Below, one piece after another: positions 22,552-32,620 of a stretch of DNA of 64,000 nucleotides (positions are counted from its first letter, which is position 1; each line of letters starts with the position of its first letter). The position numbers were made by a program, and so were the translations under genes. The notes under the pieces are model-generated. The model made no database searches. It saw only the letters and a list, made by a program, of their open reading frames with translations, and was not told the origin of the DNA. This DNA is from Panagrolaimus kolymaensis (Eukaryota > Nematoda > Chromadorea > Rhabditida > Panagrolaimidae), in NCBI GenBank assembly GCA_028622995.1, contig JAJQJQ010000005.1, positions 2,542,001-2,606,000 on the forward strand, read 5' to 3'.

Positions 22552-23768
22552 TGGGGCCTTACCTGCGGTAAGTCCCTCAAACTAAACAAATAATCACACA
22601 AAGAAAATTTACGAAACCGTTACATTTTTACAATCACAACGTGGACATTGGGTTCTTTTAGGTAGTTTTTTAGTACCCTAAAGAGTGCACAATGTACCTG
22701 TTTTTAGGAATTAAAATTAACAAATAAAGAGAGGAGTACATTGTTTTTCAAATAAAAAATGCAGTGCTTAAATACCCATGTGTGTCTACAACAATACAAT
22801 ACAATTAAATTAAACAACAGGTTCCTCGCGTTCACATTATATTTTCATGTTAAATTTTGGAGCCCTGCCTAACGGCAGACCTCCTAAATTTACAAAACAA
22901 ATCATCTCCAATAATTAATGGGTTTTTCGGTCCATGCATTTCCATATCACTCATATTCAGCTACATCTTAACCCCTTCGAGGTCCATTACATACGCCAAA
23001 TTACATATGGGCCCTTCGAGCCGCAAAACCCAATTCGACCCAAAAACCGCCAAATAACAACCCAAACACCATCAAATATTAACTCAAAGACAACAAAAAA
23101 CCATTAAATATCCACCAAACTATTCACCCAAACATCATCAAGCATCCACATAGTATATATTTTATTACAATAACAATAAACAACAGGGCCCTTTGGTTAA
23201 ACATTCCATTTTCATGGTTAATTTTGGGGCCCTGCCTTCGGCAGACCCTCAAAATTTACGATATAAATCGTCTCAAATTATCAACGGTTTCTTCGGGCCA
23301 CGCATTCCATACATCATTAAATATCAACCCGAAAACAACATCAAACATCCCACCAAAAACCATCTTACATCCCACCAAAAACAACTAAACATTCGCCCAA
23401 ATACAACTAAATGTCCACCCAAAAGCCACCCAAAAGTCATCCAAAAGCCACCAAATATTAACCCAAAAACCTCTAAATATCCACCTAAAAATTTCAATGC
23501 AGACAATCAGAGAAAAAACAAATTTTTCACTTCCAAAAATGCTTTCAAAAAAACAAAGGGAAACTTTCGTGTCGAGAAAATTTTCAAAAAATGCAAATTT
23601 AAACTGGTCAAAACATATCAATATTTGACTCTCCGAAGCGTGAGACCAACATATTCGGAATCAGCGTAAAAAACTGATCTAGGCTATCGGGGCAAAACAA
23701 AAAAAAAGCAGAAACGACATACATACATACAGACAAACAGAAACGACACTCCAAATTAAAAAGGAAGA
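22552..23768 (-). repeat. Long dispersed non-coding repeat, copy 2 (inverted)
   Basis: Reverse-complement relative of 1783-4733. It holds both sub-repeats with the GGGCCC/CTGCC-type hairpins (near 22862 and 23229) and only about one 44-bp unit (near 23355-23400). Hairpin loops have drifted (CTGCC-TAAC-GGCAG, CTTACC-TGC-GGTAAG), so the copies are old. Open frames here are fortuitous. Confidence 0.8.
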
Positions 23769-24025
23769 TAAAAATTCTTGGAAGCAATAAATTAACAAAA
23801 TATTAAAGGCAAAGAATAACAAAAATATTTTTATAACATTTTGATTAAAAATCGTTATTATTTTCATTTACAATTTTGTTATAATTGGGGTGATTTCATT
23901 TGCAAATTTTTTCTATCGTCATTATCTCTTTCTTCGAACCCAAATATTTTCATCTTTTCTATTATCTATCAAAAATGTGGCTAATTTTTTTTAACTAATT
24001 GGACTGGAAATGGATTTTTATGCAG

Positions 24026-24233
24026 ATATCAATGTCCTAAAGGTTTAATTGAATGTGGATCACTTTGTTCAAATTCAAAAAAAGAATGTGATGACTTTAG
24101 TGCCATCAAAAATGCAGAAACTATGTTAAGCTTTATAGGAATTTTTTATAATATTGATGAGATTTGGACATTTCTCGTTAAAGCTATTATGAAACTTTCT
24201 CATGATTTTCAACATCCTCCTTGCCCACATTAA
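24026..24233 (+). pseudogene. Orphan Cys-rich last exon, 5' part missing
   Basis: After TTTTTATGCAG the frame reads YQCPKGLIECGSLCSNSKKE, then CDDFSAIKNAETML, an amphipathic helix, and HDFQHPPCPH before TAA at 24231. Paired cysteines in a CP-G-IECG-LC arrangement look like a secreted nematode protein end. No upstream exon is visible: the 250 bp before it are AT-rich and then comes repeat copy 2, which abuts the P-glycoprotein. I infer a gene cut by the repeat insertion or rearrangement. Partner exons could instead lie far away in a very long intron arrangement. Confidence 0.55.
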
Positions 24234-25009
24234 ATTATCATTATTTAACTAACCCTATCTACTACATGTACTTTTGGATATAGCCATGTGTATACTTTTT
24301 AATTTATAAGATCTTAAAATCGATTAATTAATATTATAATTAAAGCTTTTTCGGTAAAAAAAAAGAGCAGATGTAATATTAGAATATTTTAAACATTAAA
24401 TTTTTTCTGCTTTGTTATTGTTTTCAAAATGACACATATCTCTGCAACGTAATTGTACTAATTGGAAACCATACACTTGTAATATGTAATAAATTTTAAT
24501 ATGACTAATACGCATGTTAGAAAGTGTATTGAATTAGACTTGAGAAAACCTTCTAAAAACAGAAGCACACACCCGCAACATCATAAACTAAACCAGAAAC
24601 TTACATCAAAAAACAACAAACATTCAAATTCAAAACATTAATTATTTTTGCAATAAAAATCTGACTAATGCATCAATGAAGGCCGCTAAAGCGGCCGCAG
24701 TTCAACCATACCTCGATAAAGCTTGTGAGATTGAGATAAAAGAAAAACTTTAAATAACAGAGTAGGGAGAAAGCGAAAAAATTTGATTTGAAAAAGTGCT
24801 ACATACATAAAACAATGTTTGTGAGCAGTAAAACCAAATTCATTACACAACAACATTCGAAGTATTTTTTTATTACAACTTTTATTGACAAACATAAACT
24901 TAACATTAAATGTACAAAACAAATAAACATATTTTTATGTTTTCTTTTAACATTTCTTAGTTGAATTCATTGAAGTTAGTTGTTTATTTGCAAGTTCGGT
25001 GAAGTTATT
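24234..25009. other. Intergenic region with a GC-rich palindrome
   Basis: AT-rich spacer. The only striking element is GGCCGCTAAAGCGGCC at 24681-24696, a perfect 6-bp-stem hairpin isolated in AT-rich DNA. No gene seen. Confidence 0.5.
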
Positions 25010-26284
25010 TCAGACGACAGCTTTGGTTAAAAAATATCTGTAATGTTTGAAAAATGATTCATTTAAATACCATTTCAAGAAAGCATAATTAAGAGGTTTT
25101 CCACCACCATATTTGAGTAACAATTCTTTGATTTGAGATTCATCGAGTATGTCTATTAACAAGATTATGATTTCAACAGCTAACTAAAAAACAAACATTA
25201 TTTACATTATGAAGTTAGTTAGTACAGAAAAAAGAACCTCAACATTCTTTTCATCGTGTCGATAACATGCTTTGATTACTGTAGCAGGAATAATTTTACT
25301 GCCATTTTTCCATAGAGCCAATGTTATTTCTTTTGAGTTTGTTATAAAACCTTTGAGAATTATCAATTGAGATTTCAAATCCATTTTGGTCCAAGCAGCT
25401 TCCAACTTTTTGATTAAACCATTTCCCAATAAATATGAATCAAAGTTGTTTGGTGGACCATTTTGAATCAAAGTAACAAAGCATTTGAGAGCCATAAAAG
25501 TTTGATTTCCATAAACAACATTTTCTGTTACATAAAACCAAAGTAAGTTAATTAGTTTTTCATCGAAGAGTAATCTTTCAAACTAAAATAAACAAAATAA
25601 TATTAGTAACAAATATGTATGTAAAAAAGTAAGCGACTTACTCGTTGTGGAACTTCATAACAAAAATATCTTGAAATTATTTCAAAACAGTTTATCACTT
25701 TTGTGATTTGATTTTTGGCAGGAGATAAGAGTATTTCAAATGCGTGGAATATTATTTCTTGATTCTGAAACAAACAAAGTTAGTGAAGGTATACGAATAT
25801 TTGAAACTTTGCTATGCAGCTCTCAAACACAACAACAAAAATGACATCGAAGCATTTCTACCAGCACAATGAGTAAGTAAAACTTACAGGAACAATTTGA
25901 TCAAAATCCACATCATTATCTTCCATTAAATTTGCCCAAGTAAAGGATAAATGACACATGTTATTTGCAGAAAGTTGAGCTGCTGCAATTTTCTCTAAAA
26001 AAACACACACATATTAGCTAATAGCAAAAATAATTATAAGATTTACCAACAAGAAAGGCAGGAAAAGTGGAATTTCGAACATTTTGTCGTATTTCTTTTA
26101 AAACTAATGAACGCAACAAAAAAGGCAAAACCTTTCTTGGAAAATGCAACAACGGGGGATGCTTCAAATCATGCTGCACCGGATGGTTAACAAAGTTGGA
26201 ATGGTGATGGCAATAATGAAAATATCGAAATCTGATAAAACTAAAGCTTAATCCATATTCCAAACAAAAGTCGAAAAAACACAA
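25010..26284 (-). CDS. ARM/HEAT-like helical protein, start codon unclear
   Basis: Exons on the minus strand: about 26284-26047, 25994-25888, 25764-25642, 25582-25238 and 25183-25010, all with consensus junctions in phase. The product is alpha-helical with short repeating helices (for example NQTFMALKCFVTLIQNG and LIILKGFITNSKEITLALW), like degenerate armadillo/HEAT repeats. An importin-alpha or CNOT9-type scaffold is a guess only. The first exon (HPVQHDLKHPPLLHFPRKVL) has no in-frame ATG between the upstream stop and its donor; the first ATG is in exon 2 (MCHLSFTW). It lies only about 70 bp below the PDI stop on the same strand, so it may be a downstream operon gene or 5'-truncated. Confidence 0.6.
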
Positions 26285-26355
26285 AGTAAAATAATAAATA
26301 TTTATTAAACTAAATTAACAGAAAATAATAAGCTCAATCGCTTAACAAAAAATAT

Positions 26356-27859
26356 TTAAAGTTCTTCGTGGCTTTCGAGCCCAACATCTTCTTCTTGAAG
26401 TTCCTCACCAGGAGCTGTATTGTTGTTGACGTCGGAACCACCAGCTTTTTCTTTAGGCTTTTCTTCATCTTCAATAGGAGCAGTTTTGCGGTGGTCACCA
26501 GATTCAATAGCTTCTTCTCCACCAGCTTGTTCTTCACCATCGGACGTTGGACCAAGTTTACCACCAGCTTCGAGGAATTTGACAAAAGCATCAAGATTAC
26601 GATCACCAGTATAATCAATGATAGCATCAGAGTTTGCAGGAAAGAATTTGATTGTTGGGAATCCTTGGACTTTGACGTCTTCAAGTTCGTTGGTTGTGGC
26701 ATCCATCTTTGCAATGACGATGTTTTCATGATCCTTGTATTTTTCAGCAAGTTCTTCCCAAACAGGCTCCAATTTCTTGCAATGGCCACACCTAAAAAAG
26801 AGAAAAAAGGAAAATGAAGAAAGAAACAAAGAAGATAAAAAAAAAGCAACAAACCATGGAGCATAAAATTCAACGAGAACATTCTTGGATTGATCCCGAG
26901 CAACATCATGGAAGTTTTTACCAACAAGAACTTTGACAGGTTTCATGTTCCAATCTTCAGGGACTTCTTCGCTCATGAGATGAGGCTTGAGTTTACCATC
27001 GAGAAAATCACGGTTGAATTGGACGAGAGCTTCAGTTGTTACATCGGAGAAATCAGGTTTGAACTTGGCCATGTCATCTTGCATGGAGATTAGACGAACA
27101 GCAGGAAGTTCATCAGCGCCAAGACCAAAGAAATCCATAAGACGAGCATTATCTTCGACATCGGTGTTGATGAAAACAAAAAGCAGCTTTCCTTTAAATT
27201 CTTCAGCCGCAGCACGAAATTGTTCCATGATTTTATCAAACACTGATGATTCTTTTGAGACGAAGAGCAAGTTGAATGATTTGATTTCACCACCAAAGAT
27301 GAGAGAGGCTGCATCTTGGGTGAACTCAGTAACAAGTTCAAGTTCTTGAGGCCAATCTCTTGCTTTCTTGAGCCAGGAAACGATTGCAGCTTGATCACGA
27401 CCACCACCATATTCAGAAGGAGTTCCATTTCGGAAGACTTTGAGAGTTGGATAACCATGAACACCAAAAGCTTCAGCAAGTTCAGTTTGAATTGTAGCAT
27501 CCACTTTGGCGAGTTTGATGGTTGATTCTTCTTCTTTCAATTGAGCAGCGGCGCTGGCATATTCAGGAGCAAGAGCCTGAAAAAGAAAACATGGTGATGA
27601 TCAACCAAATTTATATAAATTGACTTACTTTGCAATGACCACACCAAGGAGCATAGAATTCAACCATGATGTATTCATTTTCTTTGATGACTTGATCAAA
27701 GTTTTCCTGAAAAAGTAACAATATTAGTAAGTTTACAAAATACAAAAGTATACCAACCTTGGTTAAAACCAAAACACCATCTTCTTCTTCGACATCAACA
27801 GCAGCATGCCCAAAGGCAATAAAGATGAGAGCTATAAAAGCTAAAGGTTTCCACATCAT
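26356..27859 (-). CDS. Protein disulfide isomerase with a-b'-a' layout
   Basis: Four exons (27859-27758, 27706-27629, 27576-26855, 26791-26356) give 445 residues. A signal peptide ([19 protein letters not shown]) leads to the first thioredoxin domain with YAPWCGHCK. The b' segment ([18 protein letters not shown] onward) follows, then the second thioredoxin domain with [10 protein letters not shown] split by an intron inside the active site. The end is an acidic tail and HEEL, an ER-retrieval signal. The protein is closest to P4HB/PDIA1 (nematode pdi-1/pdi-2), which forms disulfides and is the beta subunit of collagen prolyl 4-hydroxylase. The b domain normally between a and b' (about 100 residues) is absent: [18 protein letters not shown] joins them directly inside one exon. 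Confidence 0.92.
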
Positions 27860-28627
27860 TGAAAATCACGAAATGAATGATTTTGAAGCAGCTTCAGGAG
27901 TATTTATAGCCGACGAGAAGTTGAGAATGAAAAAAAAGTTTTTGAGAATTTGAATGAATGAAAAAAAGCTTCATTCATTTTTTTATGCTCTCTCTCTTCT
28001 TCGCCTTAGCAAGCCTGAATGTCATTTATATGCGCTTCAGAAAACATATCTTTTTAAAAATTCCTTTTTGGTGTGAAAAATTTAATAATTTTTTTTGTTT
28101 TTGCTTCCAACCTTTCATGATCCTTTTTTATAATGTTTGTTGCTTTGCTATAAAAACTTTTAACTTTAATAAATTATTCTTACAACAAAGTTTTGCTTTT
28201 CTTGCGTTTTGGTGGCATACTTTTTGTTGTATTTATTACTTTCAAGTAATTTAGAAAATATGATTACAAAATAAGCAATAAATACTTTTCCTCCTTCTCT
28301 TATTTTTTTTATTTCATTTCTGATTTTATTGCGATTAATAAGATTCATGAAAGACGCCTGGACATGATCGAATGTGATTAATAATAGTTTATTCTGACAT
28401 ATTTCACTTTTGGGATAAGATAGCACTGAGTTTAATGGTGGATCTGTTTTCATTTAATGAATAATATGTGTAGGTACTAAATGATGGTGTCATAAATTAT
28501 CTTTTAGAAAGGTCGATTTCGATTAAAAAAATATTTATAAAAAAGTAAATGTGACAATCAAATTTCCGACAAAATAAAACCCTCTTCTTTTTTTTATTCA
28601 CCCGTTTCATATTTCTGAATTGATTCA
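27860..28627. other. Intergenic region
   Basis: Upstream region of the PDI gene and 3' flank of the next minus-strand gene. Phe-rich short frames on both strands are not convincing. No RNA gene seen. Confidence 0.45.
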
Positions 28628-29600
28628 TTAACTTTCACTTTCTTCACTTTCATTTGTTTCATCATCGCTGCTATCACTATCATCAGACAATGTAACATTA
28701 TCGGTTGGAAGAACAAGAAGAAAAGTGGGTTTTCTTGATTTTGGTTTCCATTTTTCTAATTTTTTATTTATTGCTGCTTTAAATGTTGCAGAAAATTCTG
28801 TATGATTTGGGAAATTAAATGATACTTCGACATAAGCAGTTTCACGTTTAATAGCTTTCTAAAATCACACATTTTTATAGGCCTCAAAATGATTGTTAAC
28901 TAACCTTCATAAATTCATAAAACATATCGGAATCAATTTTGCCATCGAGATTTGTGAGACTTAATTGGGTGATTTTATTTTTCCATGTCATTGCGAGTAA
29001 TTTGGTCATGGTTTGTTTTGTAACGTGGCAATTATCGAATCTAAAATCCATCTCATCTTTATGTTAAAATTTTAGTTTTTTTGAAGTTTATTACTAAAAA
29101 GCTGCTTACGTAATATCTTTAGCATTAACAAGATTTTCCATTAAATCTTCAAATGGAACATTTAATAAATTATTTGAACCATCCAAAACTTGACAATCAT
29201 CACCATTCCAAGTTTCGACTTTTCCAGATTTGGTTAAAATATTGTATGCTTCTTTCGATAAATTAATATCATTGCATTCAATTTTCTTTGCATCGCATTG
29301 AATTATTTCTGGAATCAAATCTCTAACAAACGCAACATTATCATCGATGTTTACACTTTGAGTAACCCAAATATTTTTGAATGAATCAAGATGTTCGGCA
29401 TCAATGATTTGATACCTTTTTGAACCAATTTTAAAATATTGGTCGTGATAGCAAATAGTTACTTTATCGATGATACAATATGGTCGAAGAATATAAAAAT
29501 ATTTACATGTTTGATAAAGTTTTCGAAGAAGTGGGCCATTTGGATTAGCAATGATATAAGCCATAATAGGTTTAGGTAAACGAAAATTTTGTGTTCGCAT
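28628..29600 (-). CDS. F-box/LRR-like nematode family protein
   Basis: Three exons (29600-29110, 29040-28905, 28858-28628) encode 285 residues. The N-terminus (FRLPKPIMAYIIAN, then LLRKLYQTCKYFY) resembles an F-box-like helical motif. Later segments alternate short strands and helices (NLLNVPFEDLMENLVNAKDI, then NCHVTKQTMTKLLAM) like a divergent LRR. The end is a Ser/Asp/Glu-rich acidic tail. Paralogs are adjacent at 29617-30628 and more distantly at 43517-44841. Such families are expanded in nematodes, often as ubiquitin-ligase adaptors; that role is inferred. The ATG at 29600 lies 17 bp below the stop of the upstream paralog. TTTCAG about 25 bp upstream could be a trans-splice acceptor. Confidence 0.65.
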
Positions 29601-29616
29601 ATTTTGATGAATGAAT

Positions 29617-30628
29617 TTAATTGCTGAAATTTCTGTTGTAGCAGTTTGTGAGAAATTTAGAGATGCAACCTAAAAACTTACTTTTTCCATTTCTTAATGA
29701 AGTTGAAAAATTAATCTTTGATTTCTTTGCCGATGGTTCATCATCATCATCACAAATTCCATTAAACTCATTTGCAAAAATTTTATTATTTTTTTCTTTA
29801 AATCTTAAAACAATTTCAGCATTGGTGGAAGCATTATTCTGAAACAAATTTGGTTATTTAATGACTACATAATTATAAATAGTAAAACTCACTTTTACAA
29901 ATCGATGAAACATTCTTGCATCAATTGAAGCATCGATGCCTTTAAGATGGATCTTCTCAAATTTCACCATTCTCTTCATTGCAAAAAGCTTCGAAGCTGT
30001 TTCGGGTGTAACATGGCATTCATTGACTCTGCAAAGTTTTATTTATTCCTACAAATTTTTGTGGACTTGATAGTTATGTTGCTTACGTTTAATCAGTCAC
30101 ATTTGGAACTAAATTCAATAAATCCTCAATCGGCAAAGTCAATAAATCAATATTCGGTTCAACAATTTTTGAGCATCGTAGACTTTTCAAATTTTTTGAT
30201 TTCACCAAAATTTAAAAATCATATAAATGAATTCGAGATTTAGAAAGAAAAATTGTTGAAGCATCACATTTCTTTATTTTTGGAATAATATCGTAATCTT
30301 CTTCATTTTCATTAAAGTTTATGGATTCGGTAATCCAAATATTGTCGATGGTGTCCAACCAATCATAATCATCGAGAGAGAAAGTGATATTATGGTTACC
30401 ACTTTGAAGCTTTACAATATCATGGGTAACGTCAAGCGTGTCAACAATAAAATAAGGAGAGGCTTTATAAAAATATTTACAACTTTGATAAAATTTTCGC
30501 ATAACGTCAGCATTGGCATTTATAAGAATAAATTTAATAAGCGATTTTGAAAGCGAAAAATCTTGCTGCTGAAGATCCTTAACATTAAAGATAAGCTTTG
30601 GTTTCTCTATCTTTTTGGATATACGCAT
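29617..30628 (-). pseudogene. F-box/LRR-like paralog with in-frame stops
   Basis: Same layout as the neighbour below: exon 1 30628-30087, exon 2 30028-29893, exon 3 29838-29617. The N-terminus (FSLSKSLIKFILINAN, then VMRKFYQSCKYFY) and middle (PIEDLLNLVPNVTD) align with it. Two in-frame TAA codons lie in exon 1: one at 30212-30214 after IHLYDF, one at 30089-30091 just before the donor, where the paralog has a sense codon. The frame continues to match the paralog after the first stop, so the stops look like real damage rather than the gene end. Exon 3 could also splice in frame into the next gene (GTAAGT at about 29687 to ACAG), which would give a fused product. Confidence 0.6.
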
Positions 30629-31119
30629 TTTGAAAAAAAATAAATTTGGATAAATCCTAGTAGCTTGAAAGATGGTTATAAAGAAAGAAATATAATTATT
30701 CCAATTGCTATAAATTTATTTTCTGGCAATAGTTATGCGAGGTCAAAGATTTTGAGTTGTTTTGGTTTAAAAAATTCCCTTCATTATAAAGAAGCTGGGT
30801 CAATATCTATTTAGGTTGTTTTGAAAAAGAGATGAGTGGTAAACAAGTCGAACCTACCTTTATTTTGATGACACACAAACTGAAATTCATCGGTTTTTGG
30901 TAATATCAAAATTTTCTCTTTTGATAAAAGTTATCTGTGCTAATGCAATTTTGCCATATGCTTTCAAAAAAATTATAATGAGAGAGTTTATGAAAAATGT
31001 TAATCATTTTATTAGTGTTATATACTTTAACATATAAAATCAAAACTTTTCAAACAGATTAAATAAGGATACAATACAGCAAAAATAGCAACAATTAAAA
31101 AATGTTAACAAAGAAACCA
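30629..31119. other. Intergenic region
   Basis: AT-rich spacer between the F-box-like pseudogene start and the 3' end of the carrier gene. No gene or repeat seen. Confidence 0.45.
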
Positions 31120-32275
31120 TTAAAGAGTACTAATTCTATTGATACCATAAACATATTTGTAATACATTCCATTAAGTTGTTCCAAAACAATGAACATTAT
31201 AACTGTGTGAGGACCATTTCTAAAAATCAATAACTGCAAGTTAATGAAATAAAACTTTTAAAAACCAACCTTAAGTAATAAGGCGTAAAACCTTTCCATA
31301 AAGCAAAAAAGCCTTCATTTTTGACAACTTTTGAGAGAACATCTATTGAACCTTTGTATTCTGCTTGTCCATTAATAATTCGCATATTTTGTATTCGTGT
31401 TTTAGCGATATCCACAGGTAAACTTGCAAATGTTGTTGCTAAACCACTCACCATTGAACCCAAGAAATGACAAAATATTCCATCTTTAACGTAACCAGAT
31501 GATAAAATAATTTGTTTTGCTTCTGAATAAGTTCCAAGTTGAACAGAATTAACGACGATAGCTCGACAAACCGTTGGAGTGCAACCCTGAAATTGATTTT
31601 ATAAACTAACAACAATGTCAACAACGAGACAAACATACCCTCCATAAAGCAGTAACACCTTCTTCTTTAAAAATCCGATATATTGCATCAAAAACATTTT
31701 TATAATTTCGACGATTTTCAGTTGATGATCTTCCATCACTTGTCATTCGAATTAAAGCTACATCAGTAGGATTACCAATAAATGAACCAACAGCCCCTGA
31801 AATTCATGACATCATAAAAATTACATACAAAAGAACCAAAGAAAGAAAAAGCATACCAGCAGTCATTCCAAGAGCAGCTTTTAATGCAAAAGATGAAGAT
31901 TCGCCAGGTTTACTAAATTTTTCAAATAACCACGTATAAACTCCCAAACGAGTTGTTGTATAACTTGCTTGTCTTGCAAGACCAGCAGATAAACCATTAT
32001 AAACAGCAAAGAGTCCTTCATTAGCGATGATACTTCTGAACGCATGAAAACTTGATCGATATTCTTTTTTTCCATTTAAACCACTAAGTTGCATACGACT
32101 TTTCAATAAATCCAATGGTTGAGAAAACATTTGTGCAGTCATTCTAAAATCAAAAATTATTGTTATTAAACTTTTTAAAAAAATATAAAACTTGCCCAGA
32201 TAATCCTCCAAAAGCAAATTTTATTCCATTCGGTGTCGAAGGAGAAGTTGATAATATTACAGGTGTTGTTGACAT
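31120..32275 (-). CDS. misc-1: Mitochondrial 2-oxoglutarate/malate carrier
   Basis: Five exons (32275-32196, 32143-31857, 31796-31639, 31586-31270, 31219-31120) encode 313 residues, the usual SLC25 length. The three carrier repeats each have a PxD/ExxxxR/K signature: FSQPLDLLKSRMQ, GNPTDVALIRMTSDGR and SLPVDIAKTRIQNMR. RMTSDGR and the C-terminal GPHTVIMFIVLEQLN are distinctive of the oxoglutarate/malate carrier (SLC25A11; C. elegans misc-1). It exchanges 2-oxoglutarate for malate across the inner mitochondrial membrane in the malate-aspartate shuttle. Intron 1 has a GC donor (GCAAGT), required for the frame. Confidence 0.93.
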
Positions 32276-32620
32276 TTTCCTATCGAAGTTTCACGTACAT
32301 TAAATAAATTTGTTAATCAAAGAATCGATCATGAATCAAGAAACCTTTTAGACTAAATAAAACCGATACATTTGAGAAGCTTATTATTTTCGCTGCGTGA
32401 CATACAAATGCTTTTACACCAATGTTAGAGCAATTCATTATTTTAATTTTTCCTTACAAAAAAAGGATTCTTTTACTCATGATTTTCAAAACAAATATAT
32501 GCAATAGTGTGATGATTAAATGCAATAAGGTTTGAAGCATTCCTCGATAATCATTTTAAGGATTACGTTTTTTATTAGTTTTTTTTGCTAATTAAAGATA
32601 ATAGACGACGACAAGACAAT
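32276..32620. other. Intergenic region
   Basis: Short AT-rich spacer holding the 5' flank of the carrier gene and the 3' flank of the ion-channel gene. Nothing else seen. Confidence 0.45.

Noticed and set aside
23193..23669. 158-residue plus-strand frame
   Set aside because: It lies entirely inside repeat copy 2, and the matching region of copy 1 is not open.
24681..24696. GGCCGCTAAAGCGGCC considered as a Helitron 3' hairpin
   Set aside because: No CTRR end follows at the expected distance and no TC start or helicase is visible.
26334..27525. Several overlapping frames antisense to or out of frame with the PDI exons
   Set aside because: Shadows of the PDI coding sequence, whose frame and motifs are unambiguous.
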